Below are positions 49,411-57,921 of a stretch of 64,000 nt of DNA, piece by piece. The stretch spans positions 162,271-226,270 of the forward strand of contig NZ_MKKA01000022.1 of the NCBI RefSeq assembly GCF_001942405.1, given 5' to 3'. Both the position numbers and the translations under genes were made by a program. The notes beneath the pieces were generated by a model. The model ran no database searches. It saw nothing but the letters and a program-made list of their open reading frames with translations, and had not been told where the DNA came from. The DNA comes from Ornithinimicrobium sp. CNJ-824. GTDB lineage: Bacteria > Actinomycetota > Actinomycetes > Actinomycetales > Dermatophilaceae. Each line of letters begins with the position of its first letter. Positions within the stretch are counted from its first letter, which is position 1.

Positions 49411-50311
49411 TCAGCGGAGCGTGACCTGCCGGGAGACGAGGCCGTCGCGGGCCTTGCGCTCCGGCAGCGTCAGCGGCTCGTCGGAGGCGGCCGCCTGCTC
49501 GTAGCGGGCCTGCAGCTCAGCCAGCGCGTCGGCGTGCGAGGACGGCTCGGCCTGCGGGTCCACCTCGATGACCGGCACGAGCAGGCCGTTGGCACGGAAC
49601 GCACCGAGCAGCTTGGTGTCCTCCCCCAGCGTGTGCCCGCCGGCCGCCTGCAGCCGCGCCACGGCCCGGGTGGCGGTGTCCTCGTCCTCGCCGAGGATCC
49701 ACCGGATGTAGGCGCGGCCGGTCATCAGGCACCAGTACGCCGACGGCGCCCCCTCGACCCGCTCCATCGGCACGGCGTTCTCGTTCATCTGCTCCAGCGC
49801 GGCCCGCTGCTCCTCGGTGGCGTCCTCACCGAGCCAGAAGCCGAAGTCCTCCTGCACCTCCACCTCCAGGCGCTGACCCTCGGCCACGAGGTCCTGCATC
49901 CGGGGGGGTGTCGGCCGTGGCCGGCCGCACGGAGGTGACCGAGGTGCCCGGCTCGGCGACCAGGGCCGTCAGCAGGGACTGCGCCACGTCGCGGGAGGCG
50001 TCGCCGCTGGAGGTCCGGGACTGCATCGCCACGAGAACGTCGCCGTTGTCGCGGTGCACGGCGGGCATCGCCCCCGGCAGCACGGTCACCAGGGTGACCT
50101 CACGCTCGCCGGCCGGCACGGGGGTGCCGTCGACCTCGAGGCCCTCCGGCACGACGACATTGATCCGCGCGGTGGCCGCGGGCAGGATCTCCCGCATCGC
50201 GACCCAGTCCGCCTCGTCGGCCAGCCCCTCGAAGGGGCGCGCGACGAACGGTGCCCGCTTCGCCTTCGGTGCGCCGTCGGTCTGCCGCTTCCTGCGTGAT
50301 GCCTTGCCCAT
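49411..50311 (-). CDS. DUF5926 family protein (frameshifted as read)
   Basis: Two frames join at a run of seven G (49902-49908), which looks one base too long, to give 299 residues. The N-terminus MGKASRRKRQ..G.PKAKRAPFVARPFEGL and the central ADWVAMREILPAATA are typical of actinobacterial DUF5926 proteins. The C-terminal part includes LQAAGGHTLGEDTKLLGAFRANGLLVPV and a short acidic/Arg end. Function unknown. It is divergent from the enoyl-CoA hydratase-like gene with only 37 bp between the two start codons. Confidence 0.8.
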
Positions 50312-50318
50312 GCGGGGG

Positions 50319-50340
50319 AGTCTACGTGCGTGGCTACAGT
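50319..50340. promoter_or_regulatory. divergent leaderless -10 elements in a 37-bp spacer
   Basis: On the minus strand TAGACT (50319-50324) ends 7 nt before the DUF5926 ATG at 50311. On the plus strand TACAGT (50335-50340) ends 8 nt before the ATG at 50349. The plus promoter's -35 region would fall on the first bases of the opposing gene, so the two promoters must compete for space. Confidence 0.5.
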
Positions 50341-50348
50341 GGGCCGGC

Positions 50349-51413
50349 ATGAGCCACGGCGACGACGACCTGTCCTGGGAGCCCGCACCCGGCCACGGGC
50401 CGGAGGTGCTGTATGCGGTGGACGGGCCGCTCGGGCGGGTGCGTCTCAACCGGCCCCGCGCGATCAACGCCCTGGACCGGCCCTCGATCGACTCCCTCCA
50501 CCAGCAGCTCGCCGCGTGGGCCGCCGACGACCGGGTCGCCGCGGTCGTGCTCGACGGGGCCGGGGAGCGCGGGTTGTGCGCCGGGGGCGACGTGCGTGCC
50601 CTGCGCGAGTCGGTGCTCGCAGGGCAGCAAGGCGAGGCGGTCGACTACTGGCGGGCGGAGTATGCGGTGAACGCCCTGGTCGCCTCCTACCCCAAGCCGT
50701 ACGTCGCCTGGATGGACGGCATCGTCATGGGCGGCGGCGTGGGCGTCTCGGCGCACGGGTCGCTGCGCCTGGTGACCGAGCGGACCCGGCTGGCGATGCC
50801 GGAGGTGATCATCGGCTTCTTCCCGGACGTGGGCGGACTGCACCCGCTGGCCCAGGCCCCCGGCGAGACCGGCACGCACGTGGCCCTGACCGGCGAGCCC
50901 GTCGGCGGTGCCGACGCCGTGCTCCTGGGCCTGGCCGACGCCGTCGTGCCCGCCGACGCCCAGGACCGCGTGCTGGAGCTCCTGCGCGACCGGCCCGACG
51001 CCGCGGCTGCCGAGGTGGCGGAGGCGGTCGGACGCCTCAAGGACGATCCGCCCTGGCTGGCCGCCCACCGTTCCTGGATCGACCGGTGCTACGCCGGCCA
51101 CGACGCCGCGGCGATCGTGCGGCGCCTGCGCGAGGACCCGGACCCGGCCGCCCAGGAGGCGGGCCGCACGGTCGCCACCCGCTCGCCGTTCTCGGTCGCG
51201 GTCACCCTGGAGGCGCTGCGCCGCGCGGCCACGATGACGCTGGAGGAGGTGCTCGCCCAGGACCTGCGTCTCGGGGCGACCTTCGCCACCCATCCGGACT
51301 TCGCCGAGGGCGTGCGCGCCCAGCTGGTCGACAAGGACCGCACGCCCCGCTGGACCCACGGCTCGGTCGCCGAGGTGCCGCGCCAGGAGGTGCTGGCCGC
51401 CTTCGACGGCTGA
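50349..51413 (+). CDS. enoyl-CoA hydratase/isomerase family, 3-hydroxyisobutyryl-CoA hydrolase-like
   Basis: The 354-residue crotonase-fold protein has LNRPRAINALDRPSI, the oxyanion-hole segment GLCAGGDVRALRE, GIVMGGGVGVSAHGS, and MPEVIIGFFPDVGG. The last holds the Glu/Asp pattern of 3-hydroxyisobutyryl-CoA hydrolases rather than simple hydratases. The length (about 350) and the C-terminal ..DFAEGVRAQLVDKDR.P.W also fit that subgroup, which acts in valine catabolism. No other valine-pathway gene is adjacent. Confidence 0.88.
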   Translation: MSHGDDDLSWEPAPGHGPEVLYAVDGPLGRVRLNRPRAINALDRPSIDSLHQQLAAWAADDRVAAVVLDGAGERGLCAGGDVRALRESVLAGQQGEAVDYWRAEYAVNALVASYPKPYVAWMDGIVMGGGVGVSAHGSLRLVTERTRLAMPEVIIGFFPDVGGLHPLAQAPGETGTHVALTGEPVGGADAVLLGLADAVVPADAQDRVLELLRDRPDAAAAEVAEAVGRLKDDPPWLAAHRSWIDRCYAGHDAAAIVRRLREDPDPAAQEAGRTVATRSPFSVAVTLEALRRAATMTLEEVLAQDLRLGATFATHPDFAEGVRAQLVDKDRTPRWTHGSVAEVPRQEVLAAFDG

Positions 51414-51416
51414 GCG

Positions 51417-51433
51417 TCGGACGGGCCGTCCGA
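51417..51433. terminator. short palindrome between convergent genes
   Basis: TCGGACGG-G-CCGTCCGA is a perfect inverted repeat in the 29-nt gap between two convergent genes. It can fold as a 6-bp stem with a 5-nt loop in either transcript. There is no U-tract, so its strength as a terminator is uncertain. Confidence 0.45.
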
Positions 51434-51442
51434 GGGCCGAGC

Positions 51443-52942
51443 TCAGTCGCCCCGGCGCAGCCGCAGCGCCTCGCGGGCCTCCTCGATCTCCTCCCAGGGG
51501 ATCGTCCCCGTGTCCCGCTCGAGCGTCTCCTCCGGCCCCTTGCCGGCGAGCAGCACGGTGTCCTGCGGGGCCGCCTCGCGCACGGCGTACCGGATCGCCT
51601 CGCGCCGGTCCCCGATGGAGACGTAGTTGTCGCGGCCGGCCTCGCGGGCACCGCGTTCCATCTCGGCCAGGATGTCCTCCAGGGGCGTGTCCCGGTGGTC
51701 CTCCTCGGTGAGGACGACGCGGTCCGCGCGCAGGGTGGCGACCTCCCCCAGGGGCGCCCGCTTGGACGGGTCCCGGGGGCCGCCGGCGGAGCCGATGACG
51801 ACCCACAGCTGTCCCTCGGTGGTCACGCGGACGGTCTCGAGGGCCTTGTCCAGGCTGGGCGGGGTGTGCGCGAAGTCGACGATCACCCGGGGGTCGCCGT
51901 CCTGCCGCTCGACCATCTCCATCCGCCCCGCCACCCCGCCGAAGCCCGACAGGGCCTCGACCGCAGCCCGTTGCGGGACTCCCGTCGCTGCCACCCCGGC
52001 CATGGCGGCGAGGGCGTTGGCGACGTTGAAGCGGCCGATCATCGGCAGCCGCGCCGGCATCTGCCCCTCGGGCCCGTGGACGGTGAAGGTGATCTCCGCG
52101 GGCCCCTCCTCGACGTCGGTGGCGCGCCAGTCGGCCTCGTTGCCCTCCGCGGAGTATGTCGTGCACGTGCGCCCGCCCTCCGTCGCCAGGGGGACCAGCC
52201 GCTCGAACCAGGGCCCGTCGTCGACGTTGAGGACGCTGTGGGCGGCCCGTCGGACCAGCTTGGCCTTGTCGGCGAAGTACTGCTCCATCGAGCCGTGGAA
52301 GTCCAGGTGCTCGCCGGTGAGGTTGGTCCACACGGCCACGTCGTAGGAGACGCCCCGCACCCGTTCCAGCGCCAGGGCGTGGCTGGAGGACTCCACGACG
52401 GCGGCGGTCGCCCCGTGCCGGACCATCTCGCGCAGGATGTGCTGGACCTGGGGCGCCTCGGGGGTGGTGAAGTGGGAGGGCGGCTGGCGCAGGACCCCGT
52501 CGGGCAGCTCGTAGCCGATCGTCGACAGGAGTCCGGTCCGGGAGCCGGTCGCGCGCAGCAGGTGCAGGGCCAGGCAGGAGGTGGTCGTCTTGCCGTCGGT
52601 GCCGGTGACGCCCACGACGGTGAGGTGGTCGCTCGGGCGGCCCATGACCTCGGTGGCCGCGTCCGCCAGGGCGGCCCGGGCGTCGGCGACCGCCAGGTAG
52701 GGCAGGTTACAGCGCAGCCCCTCGGGCAGTCCCTCGCCCGCGACGGCGACCGCGCCCCGTTCGATGGCCTCGTCCATGAAGCCGTGCCCGTCGAAACGGG
52801 CGCCCCTGATCGCCACGAAGAGGTCGCCGGGGCGGATCCAGGCCGCCTGGTGGCTGACCCCGGTCACCTCGATGCCTCGGGGATGGTCGGGAGTGTCGGC
52901 CAGCTGGGCGTCGAGGGCCACGACGAGGTCGGCGAGCTTCAT
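51443..52942 (-). CDS. murE: Mur ligase family, UDP-N-acetylmuramyl-tripeptide synthetase (MurE-type)
   Basis: The 499-residue cytosolic ATP-dependent ligase has the three Mur domains. The UDP-sugar site lies in the N-terminus (DSR-type region replaced by HQAAWIRPGDLFVAIRG). The ATP loop TGTDGKTTT is at 114-122, SSSHAL and the Lys226 region YFADKAKL (carbamylated Lys) follow, and GRMEMV and DFAHTP mark the C-terminal domain. It adds the third amino acid to UDP-MurNAc-dipeptide. The residue-3 specificity motif, DNPR in diaminopimelate enzymes, reads EDHR (414-417). It lies outside any dcw cluster and may be a paralogue. TAGGGT 6 nt before the ATG suggests a leaderless message. Confidence 0.85.
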   Translation of the reverse strand: MKLADLVVALDAQLADTPDHPRGIEVTGVSHQAAWIRPGDLFVAIRGARFDGHGFMDEAIERGAVAVAGEGLPEGLRCNLPYLAVADARAALADAATEVMGRPSDHLTVVGVTGTDGKTTTSCLALHLLRATGSRTGLLSTIGYELPDGVLRQPPSHFTTPEAPQVQHILREMVRHGATAAVVESSSHALALERVRGVSYDVAVWTNLTGEHLDFHGSMEQYFADKAKLVRRAAHSVLNVDDGPWFERLVPLATEGGRTCTTYSAEGNEADWRATDVEEGPAEITFTVHGPEGQMPARLPMIGRFNVANALAAMAGVAATGVPQRAAVEALSGFGGVAGRMEMVERQDGDPRVIVDFAHTPPSLDKALETVRVTTEGQLWVVIGSAGGPRDPSKRAPLGEVATLRADRVVLTEEDHRDTPLEDILAEMERGAREAGRDNYVSIGDRREAIRYAVREAAPQDTVLLAGKGPEETLERDTGTIPWEEIEEAREALRLRRGD

Positions 52943-52948
52943 GGCGAC

Positions 52949-53016
52949 ACCCTAGCCAGCGGGGTCCACAGGCCCGTCGTTCCGGGGCGACGCGACGGTC
53001 GAGGATGGGTAGGGTC
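52949..53016. promoter_or_regulatory. divergent promoters of murE and the surface-protein gene
   Basis: Minus-strand TAGGGT (52949-52954) is 6 nt before the murE ATG. Plus-strand TAGGGT (53011-53016) would start a transcript near 53023 with a leader of about 108 nt before the ATG at 53131. Neither has a clear -35. Confidence 0.4.
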
Positions 53017-53130
53017 GCGGTCAGGTGCAGGGGTCCACCGACGTCCGTACGCCTCCGGCGTGCCGTGCGCATCCGGGGCGTGCCACAACCAGACACGCGC
53101 CGACAGGCGCACGACGCAAGGGGAAGACAC

Positions 53131-53763
53131 ATGAGCACCACATTCCGCCGCGGGGCTGGCGCCCTGGTCGCCGGTCTCGTCGTGACCGCGGGCGGCGCGG
53201 CCGCCCATGCCGACACGCACACCCCGAACCAGCCGGGCTACTGGGAGCAGGTCCTCATGGACCCGGACGGCGACTACGCCGACGAGGGGTTCACGAACGT
53301 CGACTGCGAGAAGGTCGCCGACAACTACTCCGACGAGACGTGGACGGCCGACCAGGACTACATCGCGGTCATCCTGAACGCCGGCTCCGAGCAGTCCACC
53401 GACGACCCGGACGACGTCCACCTGTACGTCGCCACGGGCACGGAGCTGTCCCACGAGTCGGGCAAGGAGATCTCGCACGTCATCGCCTGCACCGGCGACG
53501 TGCCCGAGGAGCCCACGGACGAGCCCGAGGAGCCGACCGACGAGCCCGAGGAGCCCACCGACGAGCCGGAGGAGCCCACCGACGAGCCCGAGCAGCCGGG
53601 CACCCCCGGTGACGGCGACGACGCCGGGGAGCCGATCGGGCCCATCGTGCAGACGGACGTCCCCGCGAAGGGTGTCAACCCGGCTCTGCCGCTGGCGGCC
53701 GTCGCCGCGGCCGGACTGGGTCTGGCCGGCCTCGGCCTGCGTCGCCGCGGTCAGGAGCACTGA
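53131..53763 (+). CDS. secreted surface protein with Pro/Glu repeat stalk and C-terminal anchor
   Basis: The 210-residue protein has a Sec signal peptide (basic FRR, hydrophobic core, AHA-type cleavage near residue 28) and a small folded domain (30-125) with two Cys (DCEK and IACTG) that could form a disulfide. Four PTDEPEE-type stalk repeats (about 128-155) and a C-terminal TM helix followed by RRRG come next. That tail is the layout of sortase substrates, but instead of LPXTG it reads QTDVPAKG before the helix. The ORF start follows a GGGGAAG ribosome-binding site. A sortase gene begins 8 nt after its stop, so it is the probable substrate (inference). Confidence 0.75.
   Translation: MSTTFRRGAGALVAGLVVTAGGAAAHADTHTPNQPGYWEQVLMDPDGDYADEGFTNVDCEKVADNYSDETWTADQDYIAVILNAGSEQSTDDPDDVHLYVATGTELSHESGKEISHVIACTGDVPEEPTDEPEEPTDEPEEPTDEPEEPTDEPEQPGTPGDGDDAGEPIGPIVQTDVPAKGVNPALPLAAVAAAGLGLAGLGLRRRGQEH
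53506..53595 (+). repeat. 21-bp tandem repeat encoding PTDEPEE units
   Basis: About four copies of a 21-nt unit (type GAGCCCACCGACGAGCCCGAG, differing at a few third positions) encode the acidic proline-rich stalk of the surface protein. Such repeats change copy number easily by slippage. Confidence 0.75.
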
Positions 53764-53771
53764 GCGGGGGC

Positions 53772-54635
53772 ATGCCGACCGCTCGTCGGCGGGGGGACCG
53801 CGCAGCTGGCGCGGTCCCCCCGCTGGTCCTCGTCGTCGGAGGCCTGCTCGTCGCGCTTGTGGCGGGCGCCCTCCTGCTCGCCACGCTCCTGGGAGGAGGA
53901 CGGCCACCGACCACGTCGTCACCCACGCCGCCCGTGACGACGGCCGCTCCCCCGTCCACCACGACCGAGGACAGGACGTCGTCGTCCGCCACGCCGTCGG
54001 ACGACCCTGCCAGGCTGGCCGCCGCCGCTCCCGCCGACGGCCCCGCACCGACGGCGGGGCTCCAGGGGTGGAGCGCCTCGGCCAGGGCCGACGCCACGGA
54101 CTCCGGCACCAGGCCGCCCGCCTCGGGGTCCTCTCCCTCCGCCGGTTCGTCCACGGGAACGGGCGAAGGCGCCGAGGCTGCGGTCCCCGCCGGTGCGCCG
54201 GCCTGGATCCGCATCTCCAGCGCGGCGGTGGACGGGGCGATCGTCCCCCAGGGCCTGGCCGCCGACGGGACCATCAACCCCGGGCGGAACGAGGTCATCT
54301 GGTTCACCGGCAGCAACCGGGTCAGCCCCGGCCAGGTGGGCACGTCCGTGGTCGCCGGACACGTGACCTGGGAGGGCGCTCCGGACGCGTTCGCCCAGCT
54401 GCCCTCCGTCGGCGCCGGCGACACGGTGGAGGTCGGCTACAGCGACGGCTCCTCCCGCTCGTTCACGGTGACCTCCACCGCGGCCGTGGACAAGGACGCG
54501 CTGGCCCGCTCGCTGACGGTCTGGGGACCGCACCCCGACCGCCCGCGGCTGGCCATCATCACCTGCGACCCGGTGCTGGGCTACCAGGCGGACGGCCACA
54601 CCGAGGCCAACTTCGTCGTCATCGCCGAGGGGTGA
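53772..54635 (+). CDS. class F-like sortase lacking a C-terminal arginine
   Basis: The 287-residue protein has an N-terminal TM anchor (about 17-42), a Ser/Thr/Pro-rich linker to about 140, and a sortase beta-barrel. The catalytic His is at about 197 (VVAGHVTW) and Cys at about 265 (LAIITCDP). Sortases need a third residue, an Arg shortly after the Cys. Here the stretch DPVLGYQADGHTEANFVV contains no Arg, and the aligned position (GHYRDN in many class F enzymes) reads GHTEAN with Glu278. The enzyme may be inactive, may use another residue, or may be specialised. Its neighbour upstream is the likely substrate. Confidence 0.8.
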   Translation: MPTARRRGDRAAGAVPPLVLVVGGLLVALVAGALLLATLLGGGRPPTTSSPTPPVTTAAPPSTTTEDRTSSSATPSDDPARLAAAAPADGPAPTAGLQGWSASARADATDSGTRPPASGSSPSAGSSTGTGEGAEAAVPAGAPAWIRISSAAVDGAIVPQGLAADGTINPGRNEVIWFTGSNRVSPGQVGTSVVAGHVTWEGAPDAFAQLPSVGAGDTVEVGYSDGSSRSFTVTSTAAVDKDALARSLTVWGPHPDRPRLAIITCDPVLGYQADGHTEANFVVIAEG

Positions 54636-54680
54636 CCCCCGGGCCGGTCCGGTGCGCCCGCCGGGCCGTGGGCGGCAACG

Positions 54681-54709
54681 TTGCACTCCCATACCCCCTG
54701 GGGTATATT
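54681..54709 (+). promoter_or_regulatory. promoter with CsoR-type operator for the Cys-rich protein gene
   Basis: TTGCAC (54681-54686) and TATATT (54704-54709) are spaced by exactly 17 nt, the best sigma-A-type promoter in the window. The spacer contains ATACCCC-CT-GGGGTAT (54691-54706), the same inverted arms as in the csoR promoter (31651-31667), also running into the -10. Transcription would start near 54716. CsoR control is inference from the shared operator. Confidence 0.75.
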
Positions 54710-54752
54710 TCTCGGCAGATCGATCCGATCGTCCCCGTCGAAAGGACCCCCC

Positions 54753-54920
54753 ATGTGCAGTGCCGTGAAGTGCCGCCAGTGCGGCAAGACGACCTGGGCC
54801 GGCTGCGGCCGCCACGTCGACCAGGTGATGAAGGGCGTGCCGAGCTCCCAGCGCTGCGCCGGCCACGAGCAGGAGGTCGGCGCCGGCGCCGGCTTCTTCG
54901 GCAAGCTGTTCGGTCGCTGA
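54753..54920 (+). CDS. 55-aa Cys-rich metal-binding-like protein
   Basis: The start is MCSAVKCRQCGKTTWAGCGR, with Cys at 2, 7, 10, 18 and 35 and His at 21 and 38 (CxxC, CGxH and CxxH pairs), then a Gly/Ala-rich tail ending FFGKLFGR. Small proteins with the core CGKTTW.GCG.HV are widespread, but I know of no assigned function. The ATG at 54753 follows an AAAGGA ribosome-binding site. The promoter carries a CsoR-type operator, so copper induction and copper (or zinc) binding are the leading hypothesis. A strong terminator follows, so it is monocistronic. Confidence 0.8.
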   Translation: MCSAVKCRQCGKTTWAGCGRHVDQVMKGVPSSQRCAGHEQEVGAGAGFFGKLFGR

Positions 54921-54933
54921 CCCGTCCCTGACC

Positions 54934-54974
54934 AGAACCCCGCGGTGGACCCCTTGTCTCCACCGCGGGGTTCT
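54934..54974. terminator. strong terminator hairpin after the Cys-rich gene
   Basis: AGAACCCCGCGGTGGA (54934-54949) and TCCACCGCGGGGTTCT (54959-54974) form a perfect 16-bp stem with a 9-nt loop. It lies between convergent genes and can work from both sides. Confidence 0.8.
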
Positions 54975-55006
54975 GCCGTTCCCCGCGCGGACAGGCCGGG
55001 CCCGCG

Positions 55007-56997
55007 TCAGCGGCGTACGAGCCAGACCGGCTGGTAGGTCGACAGGTAGACCGACCCGTCGTCGGTGAGGTTGGGCGGGAAGCCGTTGAGCGCGTCCACC
55101 GCCCCGTCCAGGTTGATGCCCTGCTCCCGCACCCACCAGGCCGGCACGGTCCGCGGCTGCTCGGTGACGTTGTAGAGCTGCAGCATCGGTCCCACCGGGT
55201 GCCGGCGCAGGACGACGAAGACGCCCGGGTCGGGCGCGGCCACCGTCTCGGCCGGCCACGAGGCGTGCAGGTGCGGCAGCGAGGCCCGCACCCGGGCCAG
55301 GTGCTGCATCCCCGCCCATACGCGGCCGACGGCCGACCCGGGGTCGCTCCGGGCCTCCTCCACGCAGTCCCAGTCCAGGCGGGGCCGGTGGGCCCAGCGG
55401 TTGTCCCCGTCGTGCTCGGGCACCTCGGCCCAGTGCTCGTCGTTGAGCTGGGCGACCTCGTCCCCGGACCAGATCACCGGGACACCGCCCCACCCGTAGA
55501 CGACGGCATACCCGAGCAGGAGGCGGGCGACCGCCACGTCCACGGCCTGGGCGGCCTCCTCGAAGCCCTCCTCGTCGACCGCGGCGTCGAGCCGCCGCAG
55601 CGCGCCGCCCAGGCCGACGAGGCTGGCGGCGCTGCCGGAGATGCGCCGGTCGCCGTCGCCGGGTTGTGCTGGAAGACCAGCCCCTCGGCGGTCGACCCCT
55701 CGAACTCGCCGGAGTAGTAGTCGGACAAAAACTTCCGGTGCGCCCAGCCGTCGACCATGACCGAGCGGGCGTCGTCGTCGTCGATGGCCCACCCGATGTC
55801 GTCGTGGCAGCGCAGGTAGGTGATCCACGCCGAGGTGGACGGCACCTGGGGGAAGCGGCTGAGGGCCCGTTCGGCCAGGCGCGAGTCGCGGCTGGCCAGC
55901 ATCGACCAGATCTGCACCATGAGGCTGTTGTGGTAGGCGAGGTCGGACACCTTGCCGTGGTGCCGGCCCTGCCCGAGGTAGTGGACCAGCTCGTTGGGGC
56001 CCACGATCGCCTCGGCGAGGAAGACGAGCGAGGGCGCGGCGATGCGGCTGACCGCGCGCAGCGCCTGGGTGAGCTGGTGCACCTCCGGCTCGTTCTGGCA
56101 GGCCGTCCCCATCCGCTTCCAGATGAAGGCGATGGCGTCCAGGCGCAGCACCTCGACCCCCTGGTTGGCCAGGAAGAGGATGACGTCGGCGATCTCGCAG
56201 AAGACGTCCGGGTTCTCCCAGGCCAGGTCCCACTGGTAGCTGTTGAAGGTCGTCCAGACCCAGCCGTCGAGCTCCTCGTCGAGGGTGAAGCTGCCCGGGG
56301 CGAAGTCGGGGAAGACCTCCGGCAGCGTCGCCTCGTAGGCGTCGGGGACGGTCCGGTCGGGGAAGACGTGGAAGTAGCGGCGGTAGCGCTCGTCGCCGGC
56401 CCGGGCGGCCTGCGCCCATTCGTGCTCACGGGCGACGTGGTTGAGCACCAGGTCCAGGCACAGGCTGATGCCCTGGCCGCGCAGCGAACGGGTCAGCGCC
56501 CGCAGGTCAGCCATCGTGCCCAGGTCCTCCCGCACGCGCCGGTAGTCGGCGACCGCGTAGCCGCCGTCGTTGGGCGCCGGTCGCGGCTGCAGCAGCGGCA
56601 TCAGGTGCAGGTAGGTCACGCCCAGCTGCCGCAGGTGGTCGGCGTGCCGGGCGACCCCGGCCAGCGTCCCCTCGGGGGCGAACCGCTCGGCGTAAACGGC
56701 GTAGCCGACCACGCCGGGCCGCTGGAACCAGTCGGGCTCCAGGGAGCGCCGCTCGTCCAGCAGGTGCAGGTCGTCCTCCCGCTCCAGGTATGCCGCCGCC
56801 GCCAGTTCGAGGACCCGCGCGGCCACGGCCGGCGGGTCGGGGTAGGGCGAGAGCCCGTCGACGAGGTCGGCCCACCAGCGGGACACCCGCAGGGCGAAGG
56901 TGGTGCGGCGGTGCTCGGGCAGGGGGGCCAGCGTGCGTTCGAGACGCTCGCGCGCTGACGCCGGCAGGTCGGTCGGCCACGGCAGGTCACGGCTCAC
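55007..56997 (-). CDS. amylosucrase-like GH13 glucosyltransferase/hydrolase (frameshifted as read)
   Basis: Two frames join near 55660 (one base short) to about 663 residues. After an N-terminal helical domain (1-90) the GH13 barrel shows [11 protein letters not shown]..... [25 protein letters not shown], the nucleophile Asp in [13 protein letters not shown], the acid/base Glu in [12 protein letters not shown], and [10 protein letters not shown]. These are close to amylosucrase (GH13_4), which splits sucrose and makes alpha-glucans. The C-terminal domain ends with [10 protein letters not shown] sugar ABC importer is encoded just upstream on the same strand, suggesting uptake and use of sucrose or an alpha-glucoside. 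The GTG at 56997 is chosen; a GTG at 57015 is possible. Confidence 0.8.
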
Positions 56998-57016
56998 CCC
57001 GCCATGACACCACACG

Positions 57017-57044
57017 GCCGCCCACAGCGGGTGCTGCGGGCGGC
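57017..57044 (-). terminator. hairpin between the sugar permease and amylosucrase genes
   Basis: GCCGCCC (57017-57023) pairs with GGGCGGC (57038-57044) across a 14-nt loop in the 69-nt gap. It is more likely an attenuating or processing hairpin than a full stop, since the enzyme gene has no obvious promoter of its own. Confidence 0.35.
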
Positions 57045-57066
57045 GTGGGGCCGGTGCGGGCGGGAC

Positions 57067-57921
57067 CTAGCCCTTGACCGCCCCGGAGGTCATGCCGCGG
57101 ACCAGGAAGTTCTGGAGCGCGAAGAACACGATCATCGGCAGCACCATGGAGATGAACGCGCCCGCGGTCAGCAGCTCGGCGCCCTGACCCTGGGTGCCCA
57201 GCAGCTGCTGGAGCTTGACGATCACCGTGGTGTTGTCGTTGGACAGGAACAGCCTGGCGATGAGCAGGTCGTTCCACACCCACAGGAACTGCAGGGTGGC
57301 GAAGGCCGCCATCGCCGGCATGGCCATCGGGGCGATCAGCTTCCAGAAGATCTGGAAGTTGGAGCACCCGTCGATGCGCGCCGACTCGACCACGCTGTAG
57401 GGCAGCGAGGCCATGTAGTTGCGCAGGACGTAGATGGCCAGCGGCATCCCGAAGCCGGTGTGCAGCAGCCAGACCGCGAGGTACTGGCCCGAGATGCCCA
57501 GGCCGCGCGGGCCGAGCAGGTCCAGCAGCGGCTGGAAGGCCACCTGGATCGGCACCACCATCACCGCGACGATGATGATGAACAGCACGTCCTTGCCCTT
57601 GAAGTCCATGAACGTGAAGGCGTAGGCCGCGAACGCCGCGAACATGATCGGGATGATTGTGGCCGGGACGGCCACCGCGATCCCGTTGAGGAAGGCGTTG
57701 CCCAGGTCGGCCTGCTCGAACACCCGAGCGTAGTTCTCGGTGGTCCAGCCGCCCTCCCACAGCGCCGCCCACCACCCGGAGGTGGCTGCGGCGTCGCGGG
57801 TGCGGAAGCTGGTGATGAGCAGACCCAGCGTCGGCAGGGTCCACAGCACCGCCAGCAGGAACATCGTCACCATCGAGACGACGCTGCGCTGGCGTCCGTC
57901 CTTGAGTCGTCCGGCGCTCAT
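57067..57921 (-). CDS. carbohydrate ABC transporter permease (MalG type)
   Basis: The 284-residue protein has six TM helices. The EAA loop that contacts the ATPase is visible as VVESARIDGCSNFQIFWKLIAPM (about 185-208). The C-terminus FFALQNFLVRGMTSGAVKG is typical of MalG-type subunits. It overlaps the MalF-type gene by 4 nt (ATGA). The binding protein and both permeases are present, but no ATPase gene is in the cluster, so it probably uses a shared MsiK-like ATPase encoded elsewhere, as is common in actinobacteria. Confidence 0.93.
   Translation of the reverse strand: MSAGRLKDGRQRSVVSMVTMFLLAVLWTLPTLGLLITSFRTRDAAATSGWWAALWEGGWTTENYARVFEQADLGNAFLNGIAVAVPATIIPIMFAAFAAYAFTFMDFKGKDVLFIIIVAVMVVPIQVAFQPLLDLLGPRGLGISGQYLAVWLLHTGFGMPLAIYVLRNYMASLPYSVVESARIDGCSNFQIFWKLIAPMAMPAMAAFATLQFLWVWNDLLIARLFLSNDNTTVIVKLQQLLGTQGQGAELLTAGAFISMVLPMIVFFALQNFLVRGMTSGAVKG

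Noticed and set aside
53506..53595. Short regular repeats as a possible CRISPR array
   Set aside because: They are contiguous in-frame 21-nt units encoding PTDEPEE without spacers.
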